DNA from: Triatoma infestans
Taxonomy: Eukaryota > Arthropoda > Insecta > Hemiptera > Reduviidae
Direction of reading: 5' to 3'
Assembly: GCA_011037195.1 (NCBI GenBank)
Contig: JAAEAF010007901.1
Location: forward strand, 1 to 64,000
Length of the DNA: 64,000 bases
How positions within the stretch are numbered: position 1 is the first letter of the stretch; every line of letters starts with the position of its first letter. The position numbers were made by a program, and so were the translations under genes. The notes beneath the pieces are model-generated. The model was given only the letters and a program-made list of their open reading frames with translations, did not search any database and was not told the DNA's origin. Positions 10,140-21,135 of the stretch are shown here, piece after piece.

Positions 10140-10828
10140 ACTTTCTCTTACTCCTAGTAAGAGGAAGTATTGTAATCGTGTCAAATTTTCGATATCGAGT
10201 TTTCACCGGAAATATCCGTTTTGAGGTCCCCTGAGCCCAGAAAAGTGGTTTTTAGCTAATGGTCTGTGTGTGTGTGTGTATGTGTGTATATGTGAACAGC
10301 ATAGCTCAAAAACGAAAAACCGTAGAAAACTGAAACCTAACATTCCGTTTAGGTATCACCATGCAATCTGACTGCGTTATCTGGTCAGAATTCCTCAACC
10401 GGAAGTACCACTTTACGAGATGACTTTTTTACTTTTTTGCGTTTTTCTCAAAAATGGCTCCAAGGATTTTCTTTAAACTTCGTACATCAACTACATATAC
10501 AATGAGCTACAACTTTTATTTAAAACATTTCTCTGGGAAAATTCATGTAAGAGCACTTTTAGGAGAGGGGTAGGGTTACAGCTTCCTCTAAAGTGGTATC
10601 ATACTTGATTATACAACTCTATCATCCAAATGAAATTAATTAGAAATAAATAGTTGGCCAAAATTCCGGGTGTGAAGAAAATTAGTAAACCGGAAGTGCG
10701 CTTTTACTGAATAGTTTTTTTCAGTTTTCGACACATTTCATTAAATTTGGTACACAAACTATAAAATTTGTCAATTATAATTTTGAGAACTGGAGTAAGA
10801 GAAAGTTGTGTGAGTGTTTCACACCAGA
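10140..10828 (-). repeat. TSR repeat copy (one internal module)
   Basis: Read on the minus strand it runs from the TCTGGTGTGAAACACTCACA end (near 10828) to a CTCTTACTAGGAGTAAGAG hairpin next to 10140. Inside is one copy of the roughly 250 bp module with TCGTTGGAGCC-like and AAGTGGTACTTCCGG blocks. A (TG)n tract at 10265-10290 is part of the family. It abuts the TIR element to its left. Confidence 0.7.
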
Positions 10829-10975
10829 TTTTTTTTTCATTATTGCGTAAGAATAATGCAGTATTGCATTTCAAAATCTTAAATTTCTATATCTCGAATC
10901 CACTCCACCAGAAACACAAATACGGAATGTTAACAAATATTATGTATCGAAAGGATGTGCATATAATGTGATGAT
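10829..10975 (-). repeat. Decayed TSR hairpin end, tandem to the previous copy
   Basis: ATTATTGCGTAAGAATAATGCAGTATTG and the text after it follow the same order as the TSR end at 10140 (hairpin, AAGTATTG, TTTTCGATATCGAG), with many changes. This implies head-to-tail arrangement. Confidence 0.45.
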
Positions 10976-11590
10976 GTTCAAGTAATATGTACAAAGTCGT
11001 AAAGGAAAACACTTCAATTTTTGTTGCTGGCCTGAATTTAAATATTAAAAACACATAAAATGAAATATTCTACAGTAAGGTCGATCAGCAGAAAAACATG
11101 AGAGTGACGTAATAGTATATTTTATGACTGCGTTGTAAAATAGATATATATAGATATAACAAATCTGAAATCAATAATTTGATAGCTTTTTTTAAATTAC
11201 TAAATTAGGTTAATGTTAATAAAACTGGAGAGTAATTTAATCCCGTGGTGAAATATTTTAATTAAATATTAGATAGTGAAGCTCCAATTGCAAAAATTGA
11301 AAAAACGATTGTGTACCTCCCCAGCTTCTTGCAGAACTATCTTGCAGTTACTATGATGAAATAAATCAACTAAAATTTGAAAATGGAACAATAATTTTTT
11401 TAAATTTTTTTATTGTACGTTTGGTGCATTACTCAGTTTTATGTCTACTATCTAAACGTCATCCATTTTTCATTTTGTGGAGCAAAAACATTGAAATGTA
11501 TTTGTTTTTGGGGGTTTTAGTGGTGCAACATCCTAGAACGTGACGTGAGTTATGTGATGCCATGGCAAGAAGAAGATATAATTTTTAAAT
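10976..11590. other. No feature recognised
   Basis: AT-rich DNA without a coding signal. Confidence 0.4.
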
Positions 11591-12250
11591 CTAAAAATTA
11601 TAACTAGTGGTTGGAATTAGGAAAAGGATCCAGCCAGCCGCTATCTGCAGGTCAAGAACCGCGGCAAAACCCTTTCAAACAGGGGGCTATATACCAGTCA
11701 AAAGAACCGCCGCAAAACCCTTTTTGTATTTCCTTCATACAAGGGTCAATGTACACTCAAGAGGCCACCTGGCTACCATCTGTTAACAAAGCGTCGCCAC
11801 CCCGGCCACCGACCTCCCCTAGGTCAATATACTACGAGAGATGCCTTAGTGTGGCATCAGCCAATGTGTGAGTGATGGAAACATAAACGTCGCCCCATTG
11901 GAGTGCCAGATCAGTTAGCAGTTATCATCAGTTAGACACCAGTCAAGTTCGAGTTATCAAGCAGTTAAGTTTCACATATCGCGAGCGCGTCCCTATTCAA
12001 GGTTTTAAACACTACTTCTTTAATATCTTATATTCATTTCATAATTCTTATATCCGTTTACAATTGTGCATTTTAGTTTTTCTATTTCAAAACACTTCAA
12101 ATTATTTGTTAAAATATAGTTTATTTTCATAAATCAGTAGTACGTATTTCGAATACCAATTCTCTGATCTCTCTAACTAACAACACTTACTCCTCACTTC
12201 ACCTCCCGATACCAAGACATCTGATTCCAATACACTTACCTATCTTCCTA
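11591..12250 (+). repeat. GC-rich island, probable unclassified LTR fragment
   Basis: About 270 bp (11610-11880) is much richer in G+C than its surroundings. It contains a direct repeat: AACCGCGGCAAAACCCTTT at 11658-11676, with a near-identical copy near 11705. GGGGGCTATATACCAGTC between them could be a TATA region. CAGTTAGACACCAGTCAAG-like text downstream resembles arthropod LTR leaders. The 86-codon ORF here has a low-complexity composition and is probably not a gene. Assignment to an LTR is weak inference. Confidence 0.35.
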
Positions 12251-12544
12251 TTTCAACATGTTATCATGACAGAATATTTACTTGTTCTGATGAAGATTAA
12301 GAATGAAACACTCGAAATATCGTTTTTTTTTTATCGAAGAATTTTATGTTTATTTTTAAATTTTGTAAAACTCCTTTTACTTCTAACTTGGGGTGGTATT
12401 CTATTAATATCTGGAGTGGATCCGCAATACTGGAATGATAATAACTCTGGATTTTTATTGGTCTTTTTATACCAATTTCGGTGTAATTATAATTTATATT
12501 TGACACATTAACTTATGAATTACTAATTTTCACACCTGTTATTG
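12251..12544. other. No feature recognised
   Basis: AT-rich DNA; the two overlapping short ORFs on opposite strands look like chance. Confidence 0.4.
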
Positions 12545-12730
12545 TCGGCTGCGTTCAAGCGTTAATCCAGTAGCTAGGGGCAATCGCCTTCCGTGTGTGA
12601 ATTCTGAATGACAGCACTAACGGGTGTCCGTCCATTCGGTAGGATGAGAAAACGTGAAGAGTTTACAGTTAGTAGGAACCCTGCTAGTAAAGACCAGAAT
12701 TAAACGGACGGTGGTAATCACATAATGCCT
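12545..12730 (+). mobile_element. SINE-B, old diverged copy
   Basis: The head matches the SINE-B tRNA-like head (CAAGCGTTAATCCAGTAGCT against CACGCGTTGGTCTAGTGGCT). The body keeps GAGAAAACGTG, TACAGTTAGTAG and AGACCAGAATTAAAC in order. Confidence 0.55.
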
Positions 12731-13243
12731 AACACTCACTTGACAATAATCGCTCTCTATTGAGCTAGTTTTTGATGTTGTTGGCTGTCCGCCTTCGTCT
12801 AGGCATTTCTTTAAAAAACATTGCTTCAAATTATATTTCTGTTAAAAAAAGAAAGAAATAATATAAGTCGGATGTTTCAACACAGATTCGCCTATTAGAA
12901 AAAATTTAAAAAATTATCTATGAAATTCTTAAATTTGTTTGTTTAATAAAAAAAAAGAAAAAGAAGCTTTCTACGACTTTCTCAAATGGCATTACGTTAC
13001 TAATTTTCCTCAAATTTGTAATTTTTGCCAACCATTAGATTTGCCCAGAAGTTAAGTACAGGTGGAAGGAGAGACCATATATTTTAGCATAGAGATCAAG
13101 GCATAGTTGTTACCACCTGACATCTAGTACACAGTCAGCCATCAGCAGCCTCCCACAGGTCCCTAGATTTGTCAAAAAAAAAATTTTTTTCTGAAAATAT
13201 TTTAAATAAGAGGATGGGTTGGTTAATTAATATATGTGCTTAA
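12731..13243. other. No feature recognised
   Basis: AT-rich DNA with A-runs. Nothing coding. Confidence 0.4.
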
Positions 13244-13526
13244 TGTAACATCAACTAAGAGAGCAGAGAAAGAGAAAATACCAGGCACTCTCTCGGACTG
13301 GAGTGGGAGAAACTATATAAATACAGTGACGGGACTCAGAGGAAGTTATAGTTCAAATTAGTTCAGAAGATATTTCACCAGTCACAACGTATCATTACTC
13401 CTTCTACTCTCAATCTACCATCTTTACTATTTACATTTTATTTACCTTTTAAAGTCCAGGCAATCAGTGAAACTGATAATTATATTACAGTGTTAACCAA
13501 GCCTTGTTAACAACACATCCATTATA
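13244..13526 (+). repeat. Solo LTR, copy 1 of a TGTAAC...TTACA family
   Basis: It begins TGTAACA and ends ATCCATTATA. It is shared with 39089-39409 and, inverted, with 31836-32189. The common block is CTCGGACTGGAGTGGGAGAA, then a TATA box, then AAAGTCCAGGCA and GTGTTAACCAAG. TTAA flanks both sides (13240-13243 and 13527-13530), a possible short target duplication. No internal retrotransposon lies next to it. Confidence 0.65.
13314..13323 (+). promoter_or_regulatory. TATA box of the solo LTR
   Basis: TATATAAATA lies just after the GGAGTGGGAGAA block that all three LTR copies share, at the place of an LTR core promoter. Whether it is still used is unknown. Confidence 0.55.
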
Positions 13527-13769
13527 TTAACAACCAAGTTTGAAGATAAGTTTCTAGGGTTAAATTGCATTTTCGAGATAATAACCCCCCAAATAAACTT
13601 TTGCTTTCAATTAACCGACTTGCTTGAAATGTGAATTTTTAGATGTGCATTTTATGGACATGTAATATCTTATACGTAGAATATAAAATGGTAATGTAAT
13701 GTGACTTTAAGATTGTAGCTTCCTACCCAGGACCAAAAAAAAAATCAGTGTTCCTCTAAAAATGTTTCC

Positions 13770-13965
13770 TCAGAAAAAATGTAATGTGTATACTGTAATG
13801 TGTGTGCTAGGTGCAAAGTTCGTTAATTGCAGTTTTCGATAAAATCACGGAAAATTGAGAACCATTCAATAAAGTGGCACTTCCGTTGACTGATTTTTGA
13901 CTAATACTGCGTGTTAAATATAAAATTTGCTCTTCTTAATCCTAGTAAGAACAAGTAAGTAAGAT
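13770..13965 (+). repeat. TSR fragment, diverged
   Basis: It keeps TTTTCGATAAAATC, AATAAAGTGGCACTTCCG and a decayed CTTCTTAATCCTAGTAAGAA hairpin. The region 13527-13769 before it has nothing recognisable. Confidence 0.45.
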
Positions 13966-14004
13966 CATGCCAGATTCGCAGATTTGCAATCCTTAATAGA
14001 TGAC

Positions 14005-15868
14005 AGTAAATGAAATTGTATAGTGGTGGTAGATCTGAACGGAAGAGTTGGGAATGATGGCGAGGGTTGGCTGGGTAGTTTAGGAATACATGGGGAATCG
14101 ATCAGAAATAATAATGGAGAGAGAATCTTAGAATTATGTGTTGCTAATGACTTGACTGTAGCTAACTCAATGTATCCTCACAACAATATTCGTAAGTATA
14201 CCCGAGAAAAACCGTCAAGAAATGAAAAATCTATTATAGATTATTTTTTAGTAAGTAGAAGTATGAGAAAAGATATTCGGGATGTAAGAGTAAAGCGTGG
14301 ATATGAAATTGGAAGCGAACCACTATCTGCTCCAAATGGATAAAACAGCCGGAAAGAAATTAGAAAACAAAAATAGAAATGGGTATAGAAAGATGGAAAT
14401 TAAGACAAAAATTAATAATTACAAACTAAAAAGACAAGAGTTAAATTTCAAGACAAAATACAATACAAAGTAAGAGAACGATATACTAGCTGGGCAGTAA
14501 CTGATGTCGAAAAGTGTTGGAACACTTTCAAGAACATTGTTCTAAAAGCAGAAGAAGAGGTGTGTGGAAGGTCAACGGTGGGAGTTAAAAAAAACACAAC
14601 AGCCTGGTGGAATGAAGAAATTAAGAGAGAGGTGAAATGTACAAAAGAAAAATGGAAGAAATATCGGACAACGAGGTGCTAGAATGATTATGAAGCATAC
14701 AAAACACAGCGCACAAAAGTTAAAGTAATGGTAAATAAATGTAAACAGGCTTCCTGGGAAATGCTATGGAGAAAAATTATAAAATTAATAAAAAACTCTT
14801 TTATAAGGTACTGAGAAACAAGAGAAAGGAGAACGAGCCCTGCTTAAAATTTATTAAAGACAGTGAAGTAAAAGTACTCACAGACGAGGAAAGATAATGG
14901 AAAGATGGAAGGAATGTTTTACTAACCTACTGGATCCAGAACAGAGGAGAGGATCTTGAGGAACAGGACAACAGCGGCTGATGAGCATGTTAAATGGGAA
15001 GTGGATGATTACATAGAAGAATGGGAACTACAATCTGCTATATCTAAAATGAAAATGGAAAGGTGTAAGACAAGGATGTATTTTAAGTCCCTTTTTGTTT
15101 ATTCTCATTTTGGACGAGATCATTAAAAAGTGTGAAATGAGAATGAAAAAGTTACACAAACAGTACAGATATCTACAGAGAATGGGAATTGGTGTACTTG
15201 CATACGCTGACAGTATGCTAGTAGCAGCAGACTCTGAAAAGAATCTCCAGTTTAATAGTAACGTCCTAGTTGAAGAGTTGAAGAAAAAGAAACTGAAAAT
15301 TAATACCGAGAAAACGAAGGCTATGGTGATCGGTGACAGCAGCAGGAGAATAAAAATGAAAGCCTGGGGAGCGGTACTGGAGCAAGTGAAAACGTTTTAA
15401 TACCTGGGTGCCCACCTAAATGAAGAAGGAAGAATGGAAGATGAAGTAAAAGAGAGGATAGGTGCGGCAGGAAGGTTTTTTCACGCATCTAAAAACAGTT
15501 TCCTAGGCAAGAAAGAAGTCTCCGCCCAAACGAAGGTCGTTGTTTATAGATCTGTGTATCTACCAATATTATCCTATTCTAATGAGTCTTGGTCTCTAAC
15601 AACAAGACTGGAAAAGTCAAATCAAGCCACAGAAATGCGTTATTTAAGAAAGGTTTTAGGGAAAACTAGAAGGGACAAGGTAAGAAATAACACAGTTAGA
15701 CGAATCTGCGCGTAGAGCCAGCCATAGATTCGATCAGAAGAAACCAACTGAGAGGGTTCGGATATGTTGCCAGAATGGGTATACGAGTCGAAGGTGGAAC
15801 GCATGAGACGCCGCGGCCGACAAAGAAGAACCTGGGATGAGGAAGTGAAGGAATATATAATGAAGCGC
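14005..15868 (+). pseudogene. RTE-like non-LTR retrotransposon, endonuclease plus RT, broken
   Basis: An apurinic-type endonuclease C-terminal half is at 14020-14345: DLNGRVGND, NNNGERILELC, KSIIDYFLVS and VKRGYEIGS. The frame shifts near 14320, so the SDH-like end continues in another frame as HYLLQMDK. A linker with AWWNEEIKREVK follows (near 14610). RT appears from about 15065 (LFILILDEII) with an active-site box that reads YADS at 15203-15214 instead of YADD. Then come KLKINTEKTKAMVIG, LSYSNESWSL (near 15575) and TWDEEVKEYIMKR (near 15835-15868). RT palm motifs between 14880 and 15065 are deleted. The lost aspartate, frameshifts and deletion make it inactive. Helitron sequence follows at once. 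Confidence 0.75.
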
Positions 15869-15884
15869 TAATCTTCATTGAGGA

Positions 15885-16784
15885 TCTTTGTCTTGCAGTG
15901 TGGCAAGTTGTTGGTACAACTGAGAGCTACAGTACCGAATAGGATCCATGCAACATTCGAGAGAGAACTGCTCAGAGAGCAATCATACCACCAGAAATGA
16001 CTTGAGCTATTCGTCCAAGAAAATGCACTGAAACCTTCAAGAGCAAAAGATAGCATTTGATACCATCATAAAAGCTGTGACCAACCAATCCGGTGGATTT
16101 ACTTTTTGGCTCCAGGTGGAACTGGAAAAAGTTCTTAATTTCCTTAATCCTTGCTAAAATCCGTTCAAATGGCCATATTGCGTTAGCACTTGCTTCTTCT
16201 GGTAATGCTACTACGTTGATAGAAGGAGATAGAACAGCGCATCAGTTATGCAATGGTAGACGATTAATAGTTAAAAAATTGAATAATCTAATTGAAGCAA
16301 GAATTCCTCATTGGACTTCATAAAGGTGAAGACGTACTACTTCCACGAATACCACTCATTCCGACAGATATGGCGTTCGGGTTGAAACGACTTCAATTTT
16401 CAATACGTCTTGCGTTCGCTATGACTATCAATAAAGCGCATGGGCAATCTTTGCAAATGTGCGGTTTGAATTTAGAAAACGCATGCTTCTCTCATCGGCT
16501 TCTCCCTAATGTCGCATGCTTCAGAATCGGTAAACCATCTGATCTTTATATTTATGCAGAATACGGACAAACAAAAAATGTAGTTTATTGCTACATTTTT
16601 GTAGCTTTACAATAAAAAAAAAAATACTTTCAGTTAAAAACATTTTTTCTATCTTTCCTTTCAGCAACGCAAAGTAGGGTATTAAATGTGTTTTCTTGCT
16701 AAATCTGTGTCAACTATCATACTTCTATTTATTTCCCTAATAATTAAAATCGGACTGAGCCACAGCGTGGCCGGGTTTAGCTAG
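15885..16784 (+). mobile_element. Helitron 3' part with PIF1-like helicase remnant
   Basis: The helicase is the RepHel C-terminal domain that unwinds DNA in rolling-circle transposition. An IAFDTIIKAV block (near 16050) precedes the Walker A motif APGGTGKSS (16109-16135). LLAKIRSNGHIALALASSG and GDRTAHQ follow. There the reading frame jumps straight to LCNGRRLIVKKL, which is normally some 250 residues further on, so a large in-frame deletion has removed the helicase middle. The C-terminal motifs are in the ORF 16292-16615: PRIPLIPTDMAF, RLAFAMTINKAHGQSLQ, NVACFRIGKPSDLYIYA. Stops and frameshifts separate these blocks. The Rep nuclease is absent. The canonical 3' terminus is present. Confidence 0.8.
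16759..16784 (+). repeat. Helitron 3' terminal hairpin and CTAG end
   Basis: GCCAC-AGC-GTGGC (16759-16771) is a perfect 5 bp stem hairpin. It is followed after 9 bp by CTAG (16781-16784) and a host T. This is the classic Helitron 3' end (hairpin, then CTRR, inserted before T). Confidence 0.85.
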
Positions 16785-17332
16785 TTTTATTATATATAAT
16801 TGTATTAAAACGAGAGTAGGAAAAAAGTCGTGTCGAATTTCTGAAAATTCGATACGATTGAATTTCTTCCACTCACTCAGAAGAGCAATAAGATAAAGTA
16901 AACAAGAAATAATTAAATCCTTTTCTATTTAGTAGATAAATAGATTAGTCTCACTGTACCTCGTGAAAATAGGATTCCCTTTAGTTTAGAGAGGAAAATC
17001 AAGTATGCATGACATTTGGAATACCATATACTTTATTTTGGATCGTTTTTTTTCTTAAATGAGGAAACGATGGAGTGTTTGAATACGGTGCCTCATAATT
17101 TAACGATTTTTACATGAGTCTATATAATTAGTTGAATTTTGTTTCAATGAATATTTTTATTTATCAAAATTAGGTTAATAGTTTGCACTTTTACCTTGAA
17201 ATCTTATTTTTTTTTTTTTTTTTTTTTTTTTTTATAGATATTTTATATTCAATTTACCCGATTTGGCAAAAAAATAAATGAATAAAATATAAAAGATAAT
17301 ACGTGATCTAGGATAAGTGCGAAATAATCTAA
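16785..17332. other. AT-rich DNA with a 28 bp T-run
   Basis: The poly-T at 17207-17234 could be the tail of a minus-strand retroinsertion. I cannot identify the insert. Confidence 0.4.
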
Positions 17333-17641
17333 GATAATTTATCAAATAATAAGTCCTTTATTAGAATTGAATGCATAAATGTACAGTTCTTTTCATGTAT
17401 AATAGATAAACACATCACACAACTAGGTTGGGAAATAAAAAACAATAGAGGGTTTATCATATTATATATTAGATATTCTGCTCTAGTGGTGTGTAATGTT
17501 AAAGATATAAATAATATAAATGTTGAAATATTAGAGAAAGTTTTGCCTTGTGATACATTTGTCATACTACGAGGTCCTGGTAATGTTGCATTGTGGGAAT
17601 TCTCTGGCCTTCCACAATCAGTAAACCAGCAACCTTTCTAA
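17333..17641 (+). other. Unidentified open stretch of 102 codons without early ATG
   Basis: From just after a TAA (17330-17332) to a TAA at 17639-17641 the frame stays open in very AT-rich DNA, where long open frames are unlikely by chance. The translation has a protein-like mix: QLGWEIKNNRGFIILYI, LVVCNVKDI, LPCDTFVILRGPGNVALWEF, SGLPQSVNQQPF. There is no methionine codon in the frame. I do not recognise the family. It could be a TE fragment, an exon, or chance. Confidence 0.3.
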
Positions 17642-17831
17642 CCGCGGCATATTATCTATTAATAAAAATATCTTACCTATTAAATTTCAACATTTCATAA
17701 TTATACTTTCTTTTTTTTTTTAATTATTTTAATGTAATACTGATTGGTTATTTTAATGTAATACTGAGCGGAGTCAGAATTCCTAGGATCTTCTGTTGAT
17801 CAAGTTTTTTAGTATGCTTTTAAAGTTTATG

Positions 17832-18095
17832 AGTCCTCACGCGTTGGTCTAGTGGCCAGCGCATTCGCCTTTTGTGCGAGAATTCCAGGGTTCGATTCCC
17901 ATGAGGGGCATAATTGGTGTTGACCCAGCATCGTGATAAAATGTGGAAAGCTACAGTTGGTAGCGCCTCTAGGTAGCGAAGTCCGAAACTAAACAGCGCG
18001 GGAACTGCGGCGTGCTTACCACACACTTCCCCAGTTCAAATCGCCGTCTGGCAATCCTTGGCCCTTCATGGGCTGTTGCGCCTTAGGGTTTTTAA
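17832..18095 (+). mobile_element. SINE-B, full-length-like copy
   Basis: The tRNA-like head carries a good A box (TGGTCTAGTGG) and B box (GGTTCGATTCC), giving an internal RNA polymerase III promoter. The body has GTGTTGACCCAGCATCGTGA, GCTACAGTTGGTAGCGCC, CGGCGTGCTTACCACA and a CTTCATGGGCTGTTGCGCC end. This is the reference copy for SINE-B in this window. It does not fold as a complete tRNA gene and is not called one. Confidence 0.8.
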
Positions 18096-19291
18096 GTTTC
18101 TTAAATGAAATATAAATAATTAAATCTTATATGTCTTTTTATAAAAGAGTTGCGATCGCAATATACGTATATAACTGTTCCTGTGTTAATATGTTTTTTT
18201 TTTTTTAAAGAATTTAACTTAGACAATGAAGGAGGAATTGTATTATTTTAATGGAAAAATTAGGTCGGGAAAAAATATATTAACTAATAATCAGATTTAC
18301 AAATAAATTATATGCAACATGGCTGTACCTAAATAATTTTATCTACATACAATAAAAAATAAATGAGTTAATTTATTAATATGTGCCAAATATATAATAG
18401 AAGAATGTAATCTTATAAATCTGAAGCAGATATAATGTTAAAGTGGAAGTTTTATTGTCAAGTTAGCCCTGTAATGTAATAAACAATCAGTAATGGAGAA
18501 TATGCAGGACCTGAACAATTCTGGCAACACTAAAGATTGCCCTCTCAACACACGTTACCCCCTCCTCTGTTACGCACATGTACGAAACGGACGAATGGGC
18601 TACAACATTCTACCCCCCCAATCTCCCACTAGGAGCTACTCCACAAATCATATAGTTTAAGTTCGCCAAATTCGGAATTTATGACAGTCTGAAATCAACA
18701 TTCGCAGTCTAAAAATAACAACAGTCTATCTTATCATCAACAGCAAGAATTCTATCTATCTATCATAGCCAACACTATCATGCTCATTACCACTGCATTT
18801 CGTTTGACTTCTTTTAAACTTCTCTTTGCTTATTCTCCTAAACAGTAACCATAAAGTATAATTATACATACAAATGGAATTAGTGAATTTTATTCATCAT
18901 TTTCCAACATCATCATCAATCCTCTACCATCACTTTATAAGTCCCATTATAGCGCAAAATTTAATAGCAAAAATTCCACTTATCATAATTTGTTTTTAAG
19001 TAAATGAATAAAATTAAAATTGTGCATGTAAAAGCACAAAAAAAAAAAAAATCAACAACTTTTCCATAGTTCTTAGAACCCGTTTAAGCCCAGAACTTTA
19101 ATTTTGAAACTTTGTAAAGTTCAATTTGATAATTAGAAAAGTTACAGTTGCTGTATGAGAGAAAAATTTATGTGACTGTTTCGCATCTGTTTTCTGAGCC
19201 TTTTTAATACCGATTATTCACAATTCTTCGAATTTTTGAAAGCTATGATTACGCGAGTTTTATAAAACGTCTACGTTATAAATTGCAGTTT
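18096..19291. other. AT-rich DNA, no gene
   Basis: A T-run lies at 18195-18207 and an A-run at 19039-19051. A short TSR-like end occurs near 19142-19195 (GTATGAGAGAAAAATTTATGTGAC, then TTTCGCATCTG). Nothing else is recognised. Confidence 0.4.
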
Positions 19292-19535
19292 TTTCAGTGT
19301 AGATCTAGTGGCTAGTGCACTTGCCTTTAGTGTGATAATTTAGGGTTCGATACCTGTGAGGGCAAATCAATGTTGATCAAGCATCGGGAGAAAAGTGGGA
19401 AGCTACAGTTAATAGCGCATCTTGGTAGTGAAGATCAGAACTAAACGTGGAGGGACCGCGGCGTGCTTACCACACCAATAAAAATCGCTGTCTGGGCAAG
19501 CCTTGGGCTGTGTTATGCAGTAGGTTTATATAGTG
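19292..19535 (+). mobile_element. SINE-B copy
   Basis: GATCTAGTGGCTAGTGCACT is the head and GGGTTCGATACC the B-box region. The body keeps GTTGATCAAGCATCG, GCTACAGTTAATAGCGC and GCGGCGTGCTTACCACA. Confidence 0.7.
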
Positions 19536-19752
19536 TATATGTAAATGTATTGAAGCAATTGTTTTTTTATCAAGCAAAAGCTATATGTCAGCGGCATGTT
19601 CTAGAGAATTAGGGGAGACGTTGTCAGTTTAGCTATATTAGTTTTCCTTAAATCAGCTTCATATATAATTCCTGTAGTTTATTTACAAAGAATAATAATT
19701 ACATAAATAAATAAGCCATTTATTGTAATTCAAAATAACATATTTATCTTAA

Positions 19753-19952
19753 TTTTTTTTTTTTTTTAATTTAAGGCGCGTCAACATCTATGGTCATTGG
19801 CGCCGGGAGCCACTGCCGGCATCGGCATCCGGACAGTGTTCTCTCGTTATCCATCAACGGACAGCAGTGAGCTGTAGAGGCTACTAGGAAGAAAAATCTT
19901 AGAGTAGCACAGTTGGACTCGAACCCGGTTCCACTTAGCTATTCCCTTCCCT
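19753..19952 (-). mobile_element. SINE-A copy
   Basis: Its tail is the T-run at 19753-19767 (poly-A on the minus strand) followed by AATTTAAGGCGCGTCAACAT. The body has ATGGTCATTGGCGCC and CCGGACAGTGTTCTC. The tRNA-like head at the right is shortened (GGACTCGAACCCGG, then TTCCCTTCCCT). Confidence 0.7.
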
Positions 19953-20329
19953 ATTTGTTTTTTTTAATTTTTACAGTATTTGTTACTATCAGAAACAAAT
20001 CAGCTTTATCCTGTGGCATGTTTACGGTACAGAAATGGGGCAAATTTACAAAACTTAATACTAATTAAATATAAATAAACTGTTTTGAAGACCTAAGTAC
20101 ATAATAAACAACTGATAATAAAAACATTCATATACTCGATTTCCTTTTAGACTATTTATAATTTATTATTAATAAAATTAAAATTAAATTCTTTTAAATG
20201 CCCTACATTATTTATTCATTTTTAATTAGAATTTAATACTTGAACTAAAATTTAACTTTTCTAAACGTTCATTTTCCATCTTTTTTTTAAAAAAACAAAA
20301 AAACAAAAATCTGTATTTACATATTTATA
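19953..20329. other. No feature recognised
   Basis: AT-rich DNA, nothing coding. Confidence 0.4.
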
Positions 20330-21135
20330 TTACTTAAGTAATATTCAGTCTTTATGGAGCCATACATCTGAGTAATCTATATTCATCATCTACCTTTCTT
20401 TCTTATCGCTCCTCTCTCTCAACCAGATTACTCTTAATTAATTCTTCGACCCAGTTATGGGAGTTATGAATATTCTTCGATCCCACATTTTCTTGTTAGT
20501 TCTCGTGGGGCTACACTCTAGTATATTTCTCCTACCATCTATTTCATTTGTTCTTGTAATAATGGTTTGTTCATTATTTCCACTTTCTCTCCAGTGCTAA
20601 TTTTCCTTATATCGTGTTATTGATTCTTTTCTAATCCAGCCTTTTTGTTATCTTGGTCCTTCTATTTATGACTATCATTAATCTTGCCACCGACTACACT
20701 GCTACCATATCTTCGTAGTTTTTCCTATGATGATCCAAAGATCATGATTCGGAGTCAAATGAATTAACTGGTAACACGCATATTCTAAACAACTTTAATC
20801 TTCTGTTTCATTTCCACACATATATGAGGATATATGTTTTTATATATTTATTAAATGTTGCCGATCTTTAACTATTTGTTCAAATCACTTAGTTTCATTT
20901 GTCTGTTTTTGGAAATGTTTTCCTCAAAAAAAAATAAATACATTAATTTAATTATCTTGTAATTTATTTTTAAGCCTACTTTTTTCTTTTACTACACTTT
21001 TTTTTTACAAATATTTGGAAATTTTGTCTTTGCTCCATTTACTTTTATGCCTACTTTGCTATTCCATATTTTGGAAAGCTGTTTCTAACAATGATTGACA
21101 ATTTTTGCGGATGGAACGAAACGTTTCCCCTATCT
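20330..21135 (-). pseudogene. Strongly decayed LINE reverse transcriptase, RTE/L1-like
   Basis: Minus-strand translation gives fragments in order. SKVGIKVNGAKTKF lies near 21060-21020 (the RT motif around IN-KT). RICVLPVNSFDSESWSL lies near 20800-20745 (compare the VLPV-YG-E-W-L block at the end of RT). Arginine-rich text continues to about 20380. Every segment is in a different frame. Family placement is uncertain. Confidence 0.5.

Noticed and set aside
11611..11871. 86-codon ORF in the GC island
   Set aside because: It is proline/serine-rich low-complexity text spanning a direct DNA repeat; it looks like non-coding LTR-type DNA.
17832..17905. tRNA-like heads of SINE-A and SINE-B as true tRNA genes
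   Set aside because: They have A and B boxes but no full cloverleaf with acceptor stem, and they continue into repeat bodies found many times in the window.
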